Below are positions 1-7,674 of a stretch of 64,000 nt of DNA, one piece after another. The notes under the pieces are model-generated. The model did not search any database, was not told where the DNA came from, and saw nothing but the letters and a program-made list of their open reading frames with translations. The DNA comes from Acidobacteriota bacterium (lineage in GTDB: Bacteria; Acidobacteriota; Terriglobia; 2-12-FULL-54-10): assembly GCA_009691245.1 (NCBI GenBank), contig SHUM01000007.1, forward strand, positions 1 to 64,000, in the 5' to 3' direction. The translations under genes were made by a program, and so were the position numbers. How positions within the stretch are numbered: the first letter of the stretch is position 1; every line of letters begins with the position of its first letter.

Positions 1-1
1 G

Positions 2-616
2 GCGTATCTGGACCTGACGCTGGCCAGTACGGAGCATCGCAAGATTTGGAAACATTTGCAGCGCTGCGCCGATTGCCGCGAAGAGTTGAGCCAGATGTCC
101 GAGCTGCGCGACGAGTTGCGTCAAATTCCCGTTCCAGCAGTCCCGGAAAGACTGGCCTTTGACGTTCGAGTGCGCATTGCTCAGGCGCGCTATCAGACGC
201 AGCGGCCCAGCTTGTGGTGGAGGCTGCGCATGCGTGTACAACCCTTCGCCATGCCGGCATTCTCCGGAACCATGTCTGCTATTGTCATCTTTGCGCTGTT
301 CATTCCCGAGGTGGCTGTACCCGGGACGGTCTACAAGAACGACGTACAGATCGAATGGGCCACGCCAGCCCGCCTGCTCGCAATGGGACCGACTGAATTG
401 GGTCCGGGTTCCGACAATCTGGTCGTTCAAGTATTGATTGACCACAATGGCCGCGTTGCCGACTATTCCATCCTTTCCGGCAACCATACAGACGAGGATA
501 TGCGGGAATTGCGCAATCGTCTGACGTTCACAGTCTTTGATCCGGCAACATTTCACGGGCGCCCGACCGCCGAGGTTCGTTTGATCGCGTTCAATACCAT
601 TCGCGTGCGCGGCTAA
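2..616 (+). CDS. Zinc-finger anti-sigma factor-like membrane protein with a TonB-like C-terminus (5' partial)
   Basis: The reading frame is already open at base 2, so the start lies outside the window. The first visible residues carry an H-x3-C-x2-C motif (HLQRCADC), typical of the zf-HC2/ZAS domain by which anti-sigma factors hold ECF sigma factors. One membrane segment follows (about FAMPAFSGTMSAIVIFALF). The outer part, ending FNTIRVRG, resembles a TonB C-terminal domain in pattern (VVQVLIDHNGRVADYSIL). By family knowledge the protein would sit in the inner membrane and bind a sigma factor in the cytoplasm, presumably encoded just upstream. The TonB-like assignment is by eye and less certain than the zinc finger. 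Confidence 0.7.
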   Translation, partial: AYLDLTLASTEHRKIWKHLQRCADCREELSQMSELRDELRQIPVPAVPERLAFDVRVRIAQARYQTQRPSLWWRLRMRVQPFAMPAFSGTMSAIVIFALFIPEVAVPGTVYKNDVQIEWATPARLLAMGPTELGPGSDNLVVQVLIDHNGRVADYSILSGNHTDEDMRELRNRLTFTVFDPATFHGRPTAEVRLIAFNTIRVRG

Positions 617-710
617 GCCCCATCTCCGCGCAGTTTGCTTGACCTTCCCCGCTCAATGCTCTAACTTCGACTTCTGCGCCTGAATTCCACGATGGTATCA
701 GCGGTGGCGC

Positions 711-1967
711 ATGGACGAACCCGTGAGCAGCCATCCCGACAAATCGATTCGCAATATAGAGGAATGGATCGACCGCATCCGGCAGTGCGATGTGCGCGCC
801 GTCGCGCGCGCCATCTCAGCTATTGAGAATCGCTCAGCGGATTCGGCGGCCCTGCTCAGCGGACTCCGCGCGCAATCCGTGCAAACTTTGCGCCATTCCG
901 CTGTCGTGGGAATCACCGGCGCGGCGGGAACCGGCAAGAGTACGCTCACCGATGCGCTGATTACGGAGCTGCGCCGACAGAGCAAGACCGTCGGCGTGCT
1001 GGCCATCGACCCCAGCAGCTCTGTTAGCGGCGGCGCGCTTCTGGGCGACCGCATTCGTATGCAGGCGCATGGCCTCGACCCCGGCGTGCTGATTCGCAGC
1101 ATGGCCACGCGCGGGGCAGTCGGTGGATTAGCGGCGGCCACGCGCAATGCCGTCGCGGTGCTGGACGCCGCGGGAAAGGATTTCATCCTGATTGAAACAG
1201 TCGGCGTCGGGCAGGACGAAATCGCCGTCGCACAACTGGCGGACGTAACCGTGTTATTGCTGGCTCCAGGAACAGGCGACGGCGTGCAGGCCATGAAGGC
1301 CGGTCTGATGGAAGTGGCCGACATTTACGTGCTGAACAAAGCGGATGATGCTGGCGTGGCTCAGCTCGAAGCGGATGTCGTTGAAAGCCTGCAACTGCGG
1401 GAGCCGGATGAAAGCAATCAGTCAGCGCGATTGGCTCCGATTGTCCGAACAGTGGCCACGGAAGGCACAGGAGTGCCACAATTGATATTGGCGATCGCAG
1501 ATTTGCTGGCTCCAGGCCGCCCCTCAAAACAGCGGCCAGAGGTTCCCATCAAGGCAGCGCTGGACGACTCGGCCGTTCTCGATCATATGGGAATCGCAGT
1601 TGCGTCAATCGCCGAATCGCTGAAGTTTTACGAGGATGCCATGGGGCTGCGTGTCTCCGGTTATTATGACATTCCGCAGGAATTAACCAGGGTGGCGATG
1701 CTGCCCGCCGGCGAGGCCCGCATCGAGTTACTGGAAGCCACTCAGCCCGACTCTCCCATCGGCCGATTTCTTGCCAGGCGGGGACCGGGACTGCACCACA
1801 TCTGCATTCGAGTTCCTGACCTCGGCGCGGCGCTGGACAAACTAAAGCAGAGCGGAGCGCAGTTGCTGCAGGCAGAACCGCAGGAGGGCGCAGGCGGCCA
1901 TCGCTATGTTTTTGTCCACCCCGCAAGCGCGGGCGGAGTTTTACTGGAACTGGTGCAGGCGCAATAG
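711..1967 (+). CDS. Fusion of MeaB/ArgK-type GTPase and methylmalonyl-CoA epimerase
   Basis: The N-terminal part (about residues 1-270) is a G3E-type GTPase of the MeaB/ArgK family. It has a P-loop GAAGTGKS at 70-77, the family stretch DPSSSVSGGALLGDRIRM, an ETVGVGQDE switch region and the guanine motif NKAD at 209-212. MeaB protects and reloads adenosylcobalamin-dependent methylmalonyl-CoA mutase. From about residue 290 a complete vicinal-oxygen-chelate domain follows (DHMGIAV, then HHICIRV, then LLELV) with the spacing of methylmalonyl-CoA epimerase metal ligands. The usual C-terminal dimerisation arm of MeaB appears replaced by the epimerase. No mutase gene is in the window. A cobalamin adenosyltransferase gene lies 3 kb away. 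Domain identities are strong; the functional link is inferred. Confidence 0.9.
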   Translation: MDEPVSSHPDKSIRNIEEWIDRIRQCDVRAVARAISAIENRSADSAALLSGLRAQSVQTLRHSAVVGITGAAGTGKSTLTDALITELRRQSKTVGVLAIDPSSSVSGGALLGDRIRMQAHGLDPGVLIRSMATRGAVGGLAAATRNAVAVLDAAGKDFILIETVGVGQDEIAVAQLADVTVLLLAPGTGDGVQAMKAGLMEVADIYVLNKADDAGVAQLEADVVESLQLREPDESNQSARLAPIVRTVATEGTGVPQLILAIADLLAPGRPSKQRPEVPIKAALDDSAVLDHMGIAVASIAESLKFYEDAMGLRVSGYYDIPQELTRVAMLPAGEARIELLEATQPDSPIGRFLARRGPGLHHICIRVPDLGAALDKLKQSGAQLLQAEPQEGAGGHRYVFVHPASAGGVLLELVQAQ

Positions 1968-1988
1968 AAAAGCTGGAAAGGCAAATGG

Positions 1989-2867
1989 ATGCAACCAATC
2001 GAGCAGCGAGCGGAGATCGGCGTGATCGGCGGCAGCGGGCTTTACGGTCTGCCGGGACTTGAGAACATCGAAGAAGTGCGACTGGAGACGCCTTGGGGGC
2101 AACCCTCCGATGCTTACATGCTCGGCACGATGAAGGGACGGCGGCTCGCGTTTCTCGCGCGGCACGGCCGTGGCCACCGAATCCTGCCCAGCGAGCTGAA
2201 CTTTCGCGCCAACATTCATGGCATGAAACAACTGGGCGTCGAGAGAATTCTCTCCTTCAGCGCCGTCGGTTCGCTGCGTGAAGATTTGCCGCCGCAGATG
2301 TTCGTGCTGCCGGACCAGTTCTTTGATCGCACCAGCGGCCGTATCTCCACTTTTTTCGGCAACGGCTGCGTCGCGCATGTCGGATTCGCCGACCCGATCT
2401 GCCCGGAGATGCTCAATTCCTTGGATACGGCTTGCGCCGCGGCGGGAGTCTCCAAACACCGTGGCGGCACCTACGTCTGCATGGAAGGCCCGGCGTTCTC
2501 CACCAAAGCCGAGTCGCATGTCTATCGCTCCTGGAAGATGGACGTCATCGGCATGACCAATTTGCAGGAAGCCAAGCTCGCGCGCGAGGCCGAGATTTGT
2601 TATGCCACCGTCGCGATGGTTACCGATTTCGATTGCTGGCATCCGGATCACGATGCCGTTACCGTGCAGCAGATCGTTCAGAACCTTATGGCCAATGCGG
2701 ACAACGCTACGAAAGTTTTGCTGCACACCCTCGAGAGCGTGCCGAGCGCACGCGGTTGCCGCTGTGGCTCCGCACTGGAGAATTCAATTCTCACCGATCG
2801 CGCCAGGATTCCCGCCGGAACGCGGCGCGACTTGGACCTGCTCATCGGAAAATATCTGGCCAAGTAA
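1989..2867 (+). CDS. mtnP: S-methyl-5'-thioadenosine phosphorylase
   Basis: This 292-residue protein of the purine nucleoside phosphorylase family splits methylthioadenosine with phosphate into adenine and methylthioribose-1-phosphate, the first step of methionine salvage. Visible hallmarks are IGVIGGSGLYG near the start, the phosphate-site segment RHGRGH, the central MEGPAFSTKAES and the VTDFDCWH segment with the adenine-binding aspartates. Length is normal for MTAP. The ATG at 1989 is preceded by GGAAAGG. A competing ATG four bases upstream is in another frame. It lies 21 bases after the MeaB-epimerase gene and 27 bases before a PfkB kinase, so co-transcription is likely. Confidence 0.93.
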   Translation: MQPIEQRAEIGVIGGSGLYGLPGLENIEEVRLETPWGQPSDAYMLGTMKGRRLAFLARHGRGHRILPSELNFRANIHGMKQLGVERILSFSAVGSLREDLPPQMFVLPDQFFDRTSGRISTFFGNGCVAHVGFADPICPEMLNSLDTACAAAGVSKHRGGTYVCMEGPAFSTKAESHVYRSWKMDVIGMTNLQEAKLAREAEICYATVAMVTDFDCWHPDHDAVTVQQIVQNLMANADNATKVLLHTLESVPSARGCRCGSALENSILTDRARIPAGTRRDLDLLIGKYLAK

Positions 2868-2894
2868 TTGGCCCACAAATGATGGAGGAAAGTA

Positions 2895-3809
2895 ATGAGT
2901 TTATTGGTTGTGGGATCGGTGGCGTTTGATGCGGTAAAGACACCGCATGGAAACATTGATCGCATGTTGGGAGGGTCGGCCAGCTACTTCGCCGTGGCGG
3001 CCAGCTACTTCACTCCGGTGCGGATTGTCGGCGTGGTGGGCGACGACTTCGCGGACGAGCATCATCAGGTCTTCCGCGACCGCGGCGTCTGCACGGAGGG
3101 TCTGGAGCGCGTGGCGGGCAAGACGTTTTTCTGGTCCGGTGAGTACAGCCCGAATATGAACGACCGCACCACGCTCGACACGCAGCTCAATGTATTCGCC
3201 ACCTTTGAACCCAAGCTTCCGGAGCATTACCGCAAATCACCCTATCTATTTCTTGGCAATATTGATCCGGAATTGCAGACTCGCGTGCAGCGTCAGATGC
3301 AAGACCCGCGCCTGGTCGCCGGCGACACCATGAATTTCTGGATCGAAGGGAAACGCGAGCACTTGATCGAAACATTAAAAGGCCTGCACGTGTTGCTGAT
3401 CAACGACTCGGAGGCCCGTCTATTGAGCGGCGAGTGGAATCTGGCCAAGGCCGCCCGCGCCATTCGCAGCTTCGGGCCACATACGGTGGTCATCAAGCGC
3501 GGCGATAACGGCGCGACGATTTATCAGGATGGACACATCTTCAGCGCTCCGGCGCTGCCGCTGGAAGTTGTCCACGATCCCACCGGCGCGGGCGACAGCT
3601 TCGCGGGCGGGTTCATGGGCTACCTCGCTTCCCTGCCCCCCTCCAAGGATGAGATTGCGCCCAATGATTTACGGCGCGCCGTGATCTTTGGCTCCGTTAT
3701 GGGCAGCTTCACGGTGGAGCAGTTCGGTCTGGATCGCCTGCGCCACCTGAATCGCGAAGAGATCGACAGCCGCTTCCGAGTATTCCAGAAATTGACTCAG
3801 TTTGAGTAG
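2895..3809 (+). CDS. PfkB-family sugar/nucleoside kinase
   Basis: A 304-residue ribokinase-fold kinase. The N-terminus begins MSLLVVGSVAFDAV and has the substrate-binding GGSASYFAVAA segment near residue 25. The C-terminal signature DPTGAGDSFAGGF starts at 228 and carries the catalytic aspartate at 234 (GAGD). A strong GGAGG site precedes the ATG. The substrate cannot be read from sequence. Its position directly after methylthioadenosine phosphorylase suggests a nucleoside or ribose-type substrate, for example adenosine, but this is inference. An inverted repeat follows the stop codon. Confidence 0.88.
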   Translation: MSLLVVGSVAFDAVKTPHGNIDRMLGGSASYFAVAASYFTPVRIVGVVGDDFADEHHQVFRDRGVCTEGLERVAGKTFFWSGEYSPNMNDRTTLDTQLNVFATFEPKLPEHYRKSPYLFLGNIDPELQTRVQRQMQDPRLVAGDTMNFWIEGKREHLIETLKGLHVLLINDSEARLLSGEWNLAKAARAIRSFGPHTVVIKRGDNGATIYQDGHIFSAPALPLEVVHDPTGAGDSFAGGFMGYLASLPPSKDEIAPNDLRRAVIFGSVMGSFTVEQFGLDRLRHLNREEIDSRFRVFQKLTQFE

Positions 3810-3836
3810 CTCGCGTGTTGTGATTTTCCTATTCGA

Positions 3837-3867
3837 CTGTCATCCTGAGCGCAGCAAAGGATGACAG
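3837..3867. repeat. Short copy of the GTCATCCTGAGCGCAG palindrome family
   Basis: Perfect 10-base arms CTGTCATCCT (3837-3846) and AGGATGACAG (3858-3867) enclose GAGCGCAGCAA. The core resembles the ends of the larger palindromes at 24221, 40976 and 49736, so this looks like a short or truncated member of that family. It lies between the PfkB kinase and the MetE-like gene and may act as a weak terminator. Confidence 0.6.
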
Positions 3868-3903
3868 CAAGAAATATCCTCGCTGGAACTCCGAAGGATC
3901 ATC

Positions 3904-5046
3904 ATGCCCTCACTTGATTTAAGAACCTTGCGCGTCGATCAGATTGGAAGCCTGCAGAGGCCCAGCACGCTGAAGGCCGCTTACGCCCGCCATCTTCAGG
4001 GTAAACTCTCGGTGCAGGATTTGCACGAAGCGCAGGACGAGGCCATCCTGGAAGCGATCACGACGCAGCAGGCTCATGGGCTGCCGGTGCTGACGGACGG
4101 CGAGTTTCGACGCGTCCACTTCATGGAGAGTTTTGGTGAAGTGGCCGGGATGGAGCAGTGGAAGAGCAAGCTGGACGCGGTGATCCGCGCGCTGGACGAC
4201 GAAGCCGACGCCGCCAACTCCCGCGATATTCTCGGCATCGACCCCACGCTTCGTACGCAGCGATCGGTTACCAGTCGATTGAAGCTCATGCGCAATCGCC
4301 CGCTGGAGGAGTTCGAGTTTGCTCAGACCATCGCTTCGCAGCCCGTTAAGGTCACGCTACTGGACACGGATCGCATCTGCCAGGGCTACGATCCCGAAGG
4401 GTCACGGAATTTCTACGCGGATACGTCCGCATTTCTCGATGACGTAGTTTCCATTGAGCGAGAGATGGTGAAAGGGCTTGCCGACGCGGGCTGCAAGTAT
4501 ATTCAGATGGATGCGCCCAGCTACACGCGCTACGTTGATGCGGCTTCGCTACAAGTGATGCATGAGCGCGGTGAAGACCCGCAGAAGAATCTCGCCGCCG
4601 CCATCCGCGCCGACAACGCGGTGATTGAAGGATTTCCAAAGACGGTGTTCGGCTTACATCTCTGCCGGGGCAACCGCCACAGCATGTGGCACCGGGAAGG
4701 ATCGCTGGACGCGATAGCGGAACAGATATTCACCGGCGTGAAGCACCAGCGCCTGTTGATTGAATACGACACCGAGCGCGCCGGGACATTCGAGCCGCTG
4801 CGCTTTGTCCCCAAGGACAAGATTGTTGTGCTCGGATTGATTACCACCAAGACGGGAACACTGGAGACCGTGGACCATCTCCAGCGGCGCATCGAAGCCG
4901 CCACGAAATACCTGCCGCTGGAACAACTCGCACTCAGCCCGCAGTGCGGATTCGCCTCCGACCTGCGCGGCAACCTGATCAGCGAAGAAGATCAGTGGCG
5001 CAAGCTCGCTTTGATGATGGAGACCTCTCGCAAAGTCTGGGGATAG
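3904..5046 (+). CDS. Cobalamin-independent methionine synthase (MetE C-terminal) family protein
   Basis: A 380-residue TIM-barrel protein related to the catalytic C-terminal half of MetE. It lacks the N-terminal half of full-length MetE (about 750 residues). Likely zinc ligands are visible: HLC in FGLHLCRGNRH, the glutamate in EYDTE and the cysteine in LSPQCGF, in the order of the MetE H-x-C...E...C site. Short MetE-like proteins include core methionine synthases and thiol alkyltransferases such as epoxyalkane:coenzyme M transferase, so the methyl or alkyl donor is uncertain. A GAAGGA site lies just upstream of the ATG. Downstream neighbours converge on it. Confidence 0.82.
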   Translation: MPSLDLRTLRVDQIGSLQRPSTLKAAYARHLQGKLSVQDLHEAQDEAILEAITTQQAHGLPVLTDGEFRRVHFMESFGEVAGMEQWKSKLDAVIRALDDEADAANSRDILGIDPTLRTQRSVTSRLKLMRNRPLEEFEFAQTIASQPVKVTLLDTDRICQGYDPEGSRNFYADTSAFLDDVVSIEREMVKGLADAGCKYIQMDAPSYTRYVDAASLQVMHERGEDPQKNLAAAIRADNAVIEGFPKTVFGLHLCRGNRHSMWHREGSLDAIAEQIFTGVKHQRLLIEYDTERAGTFEPLRFVPKDKIVVLGLITTKTGTLETVDHLQRRIEAATKYLPLEQLALSPQCGFASDLRGNLISEEDQWRKLALMMETSRKVWG

Positions 5047-5062
5047 CCGCGGCGGGCCGCAA

Positions 5063-5665
5063 TCAATGAAAACTTGCGCCGGTTTCCGGTTCGCCGGCCA
5101 GGCCATTCACGTGGCGCGCCAGAACGAACAACAGGTCGGAGAGCCGGTTGAGGTAAATCAGTACGGGCTGGTTCACTTTTTCCACGGCCATCAGGGCGAC
5201 GGCAATTCGTTCCGCGCGGCGGGCGACCGTACGCGCCAGATGCAGCAGAGCGCCGGCCTCGCTTCCACCGGGCAGTATAAATTCCTTTAGCGGCGGGAGT
5301 TTTGAATTGTAATGCTCCGTCGCCTCTTCTAATCTCTCCACTTCGCTAAAGGCGATACGGCGAATCGCCCGTTGACTGCTGTCCGCTTCATCCGGCTGAG
5401 GCGTGGCCAAGTCTGCTCCCATTACAAAAAGGTGGTTCTGAATCTCTTGCAGCAGCGACTCTATTTCCCGCGGCGTTTCTCCACTCGATGCCAAAGCGGA
5501 TTGGCCCTGGCGGAGTTTCTGCCGAATCAGACCCAGCAACGAATTAAGTTCATCGACATCGCCGATGGCCGCAACGCGGGCCGAGGCTTTGCTGACGCGC
5601 TCGCCGTTGACCAGGCTCGTTTGGCCGGCGTCTCCGGTCTTGGTGGTAACTTTGCTGATTCTCAC
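5063..5665 (-). CDS. PduO-type cob(I)alamin adenosyltransferase
   Basis: Transfers the adenosyl group of ATP to cob(I)alamin, making adenosylcobalamin. The N-terminal ATP motif TKTGDAGQTSL starts near residue 8. The helix with ILPGGSEAGALLHLARTVARRAER carries the conserved arginines of the PduO/ATR family. At 200 residues the length is typical. The start is GTG at 5665, sharing its G with the TAG stop of panC (TAGTG), which indicates translational coupling. The product would supply the cofactor for methylmalonyl-CoA mutase, the client of the MeaB domain encoded at 711-1967. Confidence 0.92.
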   Translation of the reverse strand: MRISKVTTKTGDAGQTSLVNGERVSKASARVAAIGDVDELNSLLGLIRQKLRQGQSALASSGETPREIESLLQEIQNHLFVMGADLATPQPDEADSSQRAIRRIAFSEVERLEEATEHYNSKLPPLKEFILPGGSEAGALLHLARTVARRAERIAVALMAVEKVNQPVLIYLNRLSDLLFVLARHVNGLAGEPETGASFH

Positions 5666-6549
5666 TATTGCTCCGGGTCGAGAATGATATTGTCGATCAG
5701 GCGAGTCGCGCCGAAACGCACGGCGACCGCGGCCAACGCAGGCTTCGTGATCGTCGCAATATCGCCAAGCGTCTCGCGATCCACAATACGCGCGTAGTCT
5801 ATCCTGGCGCCGGGAACGGCCCCAATCGTATCGAGCAGTTGCCTTTCCAGTTGTGCCACTTCACGAATTCCGCTCTTAACGGATGCCTCGGCCTGCCGCA
5901 AGGCACGCGAAAGAACCGTGGCGGTGGCTCTGTCTTCCGCGCTTAGATAGGCGTTACGCGAACTCAGGGCCAATCCGTCCTGCTCACGAATAATGGGGCA
6001 GACGACAATCTCCATCGAGAAGTTCAGCTCGCGAACCATGTTCTGAATGATGATGACTTGTTGCGCGTCCTTCTGTCCAAAAAATGCGGCATCCGCCTGA
6101 ACAATATTGAATAGCTTGGCAACGACCGTGGCGACTCCGCGGAAGTGACCGGGCCGGAACGCGCCGCAGAGCGGCTCGGCCAGACGGCCGGGATCAATAG
6201 CAATCTGGGCCATCTGCTGAGGAGCGCCATACATCTCTGTAGTTGCTGGAGTGAAGACCGCGTGCGCGCCCGCCGCCGTGGCGAGTTCGAGATCGCGCTC
6301 CCAGGTGCGCGGATAGCGCTCGTAATCTTCGCCCGGACCGAATTGCGTGGGATTCACAAAGATGGAAAGAACGGTGCGGTCGCAGTCCGCCACGGATCGT
6401 TCCACAAGCGAAACGTGCCCGGCGTGCAGAGCGCCCATGGTCGGCACCAAACCGATGCGCAGGGGCGCCCAGCCGCTGCGCAGGCCTTGCCGACGCTGCT
6501 CGCTGACCCATGCGCGAGCTTCTGGAATGGTGCGCAGAATGGAGATCAT
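5665..6549 (-). CDS. panC: Pantothenate synthetase
   Basis: Condenses pantoate and beta-alanine with ATP, the last step of pantothenate synthesis. The nucleotidyltransferase motif PTMGALHAGH lies near residue 35, followed by SIFVNPTQFGPGEDYERYPR and FFGQKDAQQ. The length of 294 residues is normal. Its ATG overlaps the TGA of panB by four bases (ATGA), and its stop overlaps the GTG of the adenosyltransferase. The three genes form a tight operon. Confidence 0.95.
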   Translation of the reverse strand: MISILRTIPEARAWVSEQRRQGLRSGWAPLRIGLVPTMGALHAGHVSLVERSVADCDRTVLSIFVNPTQFGPGEDYERYPRTWERDLELATAAGAHAVFTPATTEMYGAPQQMAQIAIDPGRLAEPLCGAFRPGHFRGVATVVAKLFNIVQADAAFFGQKDAQQVIIIQNMVRELNFSMEIVVCPIIREQDGLALSSRNAYLSAEDRATATVLSRALRQAEASVKSGIREVAQLERQLLDTIGAVPGARIDYARIVDRETLGDIATITKPALAAVAVRFGATRLIDNIILDPEQ

Positions 6550-7430
6550 TTCCGGCTCAAAGTGGAATAGGGCGCTGCAGGGACTACCGACTTGGTTTTC
6601 GCTTCGAGTGGCTCAGGAGAGAAGCTGTGCTCCCGGCCGGGATAAAGTTGCTGCCGGACTTCCGCCGCGTACTGCTGGACGGCACCGCGGATGGTCTCGG
6701 AAAGGTTGGCATACTGTTTCACAAAACGCGGACGGGGGCGCGACTGCACATCCTGCCCGCTGTATCCAAGCAGATCGTGAAACACGAGTACCTGTCCGTC
6801 GCAATGAACGCCGGCGCCAATGCCGATGGTGGGAATCTGCAAGCTGGCAGAGATGCGCGCGGCAACGTCTTCTGGAATGCATTCCAGCACGATGCCGAAT
6901 GCTCCGGCGTCTTCGAGGGCACGGGCATTATCCAACAAACGGCGCGCCGCCTTTTCTGTTTTCCCTTGCACTTTATAGCCACCTAACACGTGAACCGACT
7001 GGGGAGTCAGTCCGAGGTGCCCCATCACTGGAATGCCGGCGGCGACCAATGCGCGCACCTGCGGGCAGTAATCCACTCCACCCTCCAGCTTGACCGCGCT
7101 GGCTCCGCCCTCCTGCAAGAAGCGACCGGCATTGCGTAGCGCATCTTCCGGGCAGGTCTGGTAGCTCAAAAACGGCATATCGGTTACCACGAGCGCGCGA
7201 TGCACGCCACGCGCCACCGCCTTGGTGTGGTGGAGCATGTCATCCAGCGTAACGGGAAGCGTTGTGGAGTGGCCGAGCACCGCCATGCCCAGCGAATCGC
7301 CTACCAGCACCACATCCACGCCCGCTTCATCGACCAAACATGCGCTGGGGTAGTCGTAGGCCGTGACCATGACAATCTTCTCACGGCGTTCTTTAAGTTT
7401 GGCGAGGCTGGTCGTAGACACTCTTTGCAT
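6546..7430 (-). CDS. panB: 3-methyl-2-oxobutanoate hydroxymethyltransferase
   Basis: Makes ketopantoate from 2-oxoisovalerate and methylene-tetrahydrofolate, the first committed step to pantothenate and CoA. Conserved segments seen are VMVTAYDYPSA, VLVGDSLGMAVLGH, KLEGG and GIGAGVHCDGQVLVFHDLLG. Length 294 residues. The ATG has a strong AGGAGGGG site. It is the first gene of the panB-panC-adenosyltransferase operon. The promoter should lie in 7431-7580. Confidence 0.95.
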   Translation of the reverse strand: MQRVSTTSLAKLKERREKIVMVTAYDYPSACLVDEAGVDVVLVGDSLGMAVLGHSTTLPVTLDDMLHHTKAVARGVHRALVVTDMPFLSYQTCPEDALRNAGRFLQEGGASAVKLEGGVDYCPQVRALVAAGIPVMGHLGLTPQSVHVLGGYKVQGKTEKAARRLLDNARALEDAGAFGIVLECIPEDVAARISASLQIPTIGIGAGVHCDGQVLVFHDLLGYSGQDVQSRPRPRFVKQYANLSETIRGAVQQYAAEVRQQLYPGREHSFSPEPLEAKTKSVVPAAPYSTLSRK

Positions 7431-7585
7431 AGCCCCTCCTGATCACTTCCCTGGTATTTCACCCGGCCGGGATTTACCACATTCAGCCAAGGCATCAGAA
7501 TCCACGCCATCCCCACTGGGCAGCGGGAATACTCAACATATCAATTATACTCTCCCCTGGCTATGGAAGGGATGCCCCAAAATAG

Positions 7586-7616
7586 AGAAGGGGCTGCTCG
7601 ATCGGCAACCCCTTCT
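7586..7616 (-). terminator. Hairpin downstream of pilC
   Basis: Arms AGAAGGGG (7586-7593) and CCCCTTCT (7609-7616) pair around a GC-rich loop. Read on the minus strand the stem is followed by CTATTTTGG, a weak T-run. It lies 59 bases past the pilC stop and before panB, so it probably ends pilC transcription. Confidence 0.55.
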
Positions 7617-7674
7617 TGATTGACAACTTGCAATGTTCCGAAGCGATTCTCCGGCTCGGCAAGAGTATTGGTGC

